The translations under genes were made by a program, and so were the position numbers. DNA of 7,994 bases from Hyphomicrobiales bacterium. Its GTDB lineage: Bacteria > Pseudomonadota > Alphaproteobacteria > Rhizobiales > Beijerinckiaceae. The stretch is taken from the NCBI GenBank assembly GCA_947374125.1, contig CANCAR010000121.1, forward strand, positions 1 to 7,994. Reading direction: 5' to 3'. Shown here in pieces: positions 7,550 through 7,994 of this stretch. Below the pieces are notes generated by a model. That model worked only from the letters and a program-made list of their open reading frames with translations, was not told the origin of the DNA and ran no database searches. How positions within the stretch are numbered: position 1 is the first letter of the stretch; each line of letters opens with the position of its first letter.

Positions 7550-7994
7550 ATGGTAGTTGAAAGAAAAACGATTTGTTTTGTATTAAGCTCCCCGTTTACA
7601 TTAAACGTTTTTTTAATTAATCATTTAAACTCATTAATAAAATATTTTAATATAGTAATATGCATAAATTTAAATTCTTATAATTTAGATAAGAGAATTG
7701 ATAAAAATATTAAAATAATTAATTTTAATATTAATCGAAAAATATCTATATTTAAAGATATATTTTCGTTATTTGAACTATATAAAATTTTTAAAATTCA
7801 AAAAATTGATTCTGTTCATTGTATAACACCAAAAGCTGTTCTTTTAGGCTGCTTAGTTTCTTTTTATATGGGAGTTCCAATTCGAATTATAAGTTTTTCT
7901 GGGCAAGTTTGGGCGACAAAGACAGGCCTTGGTCGATTTTTACTGAAATGGATCGACCGGTTAGCCGTAACATTAGCAACAGATTACATCTCGG
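7550..7994 (+). CDS. Glycosyltransferase family 4-like, 5' part, AT-rich (runs off the window)
   Basis: An open frame of 148 codons from the ATG at 7550 to the window edge without a stop. The N-terminal strand KTICFVLSSPFTLNVFLINHL (6-26) is the usual GT-B opening. IDSVHCITPKAVLLGCLVS (86-104), GVPIRIISFSGQVWATKTG (108-126) and DRLAVTLATDYIS (136-148) match the N-terminal half of GT4-type enzymes that build O-antigen and capsule repeat units (the H-ITPKAG / TGQVWAT pattern as I remember it). It probably acts at the cytoplasmic membrane on a lipid-linked glycan. The first 250 bases of the gene are extremely AT-rich with many ATA and TTA codons (ten ATA by my count), unlike every other gene here, while the last 130 bases approach normal composition. 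An in-frame ATG at 7469 would add 27 unconvincing residues and has no ribosome-binding site, so 7550 is preferred. The C-terminal donor-binding half lies outside the window. Confidence 0.82.
   Translation, partial: MVVERKTICFVLSSPFTLNVFLINHLNSLIKYFNIVICINLNSYNLDKRIDKNIKIINFNINRKISIFKDIFSLFELYKIFKIQKIDSVHCITPKAVLLGCLVSFYMGVPIRIISFSGQVWATKTGLGRFLLKWIDRLAVTLATDYIS

Overview
The window is part of a cell-surface polysaccharide (lipopolysaccharide / O-antigen / exopolysaccharide) locus of a Gram-negative bacterium, most likely an alphaproteobacterium of the Hyphomicrobiales (Rhizobiales) type. The grounds are a GT9 heptosyltransferase-like enzyme, an O-antigen ligase/polymerase-like membrane protein, moderately high GC in most genes (55-60% in two 60-base blocks I counted), and two palindromic intergenic elements at 4481-4586 that resemble repeats I remember from Hyphomicrobiales genomes. 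The genus cannot be named from the sequence alone.

Layout. Left (28-2290): a GT9 glycosyltransferase on + converges with, and overlaps by 13 bp, a two-gene minus-strand unit made of a GT8 glycosyltransferase followed by a small DUF6165-type protein. Middle (2291-4484): a 231-bp divergent spacer leads into a + strand pair, a polytopic O-antigen ligase/polymerase-like protein and, overlapping it by 14 bp, a small DxD protein that looks like an uncharacterised GT-A-type glycosyltransferase. Between 4485 and 4641 there is no gene, but there are two hairpin repeats, the first of which supplies the stop codon of the gene before it. Right (4642-7460): a UDP-glucuronate decarboxylase (UDP-xylose synthase) and, 11 bp later, a membrane-bound WbpM/CapD-type UDP-HexNAc 4,6-dehydratase. 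The last 445 bases (7550-7994) hold the 5' part of a GT4-type glycosyltransferase that runs off the window. Its N-terminal coding region is extremely AT-rich (20 G/C in the 180 bases 7621-7800), which strongly suggests foreign origin.

How the genes fit together (inference from families and order): UXS supplies UDP-xylose and the WbpM-like enzyme supplies a 4-keto-6-deoxy-HexNAc nucleotide intermediate. The GT4, GT8, GT9 and small DxD proteins would add sugars to a core or O-unit, and the Wzy/WaaL-like protein would polymerise the glycan or ligate it to lipid A-core. No RNA gene, CRISPR array, transposase or prophage gene was seen. The least described parts are the small DxD protein, the DUF6165 protein and the AT-rich GT4 junction.
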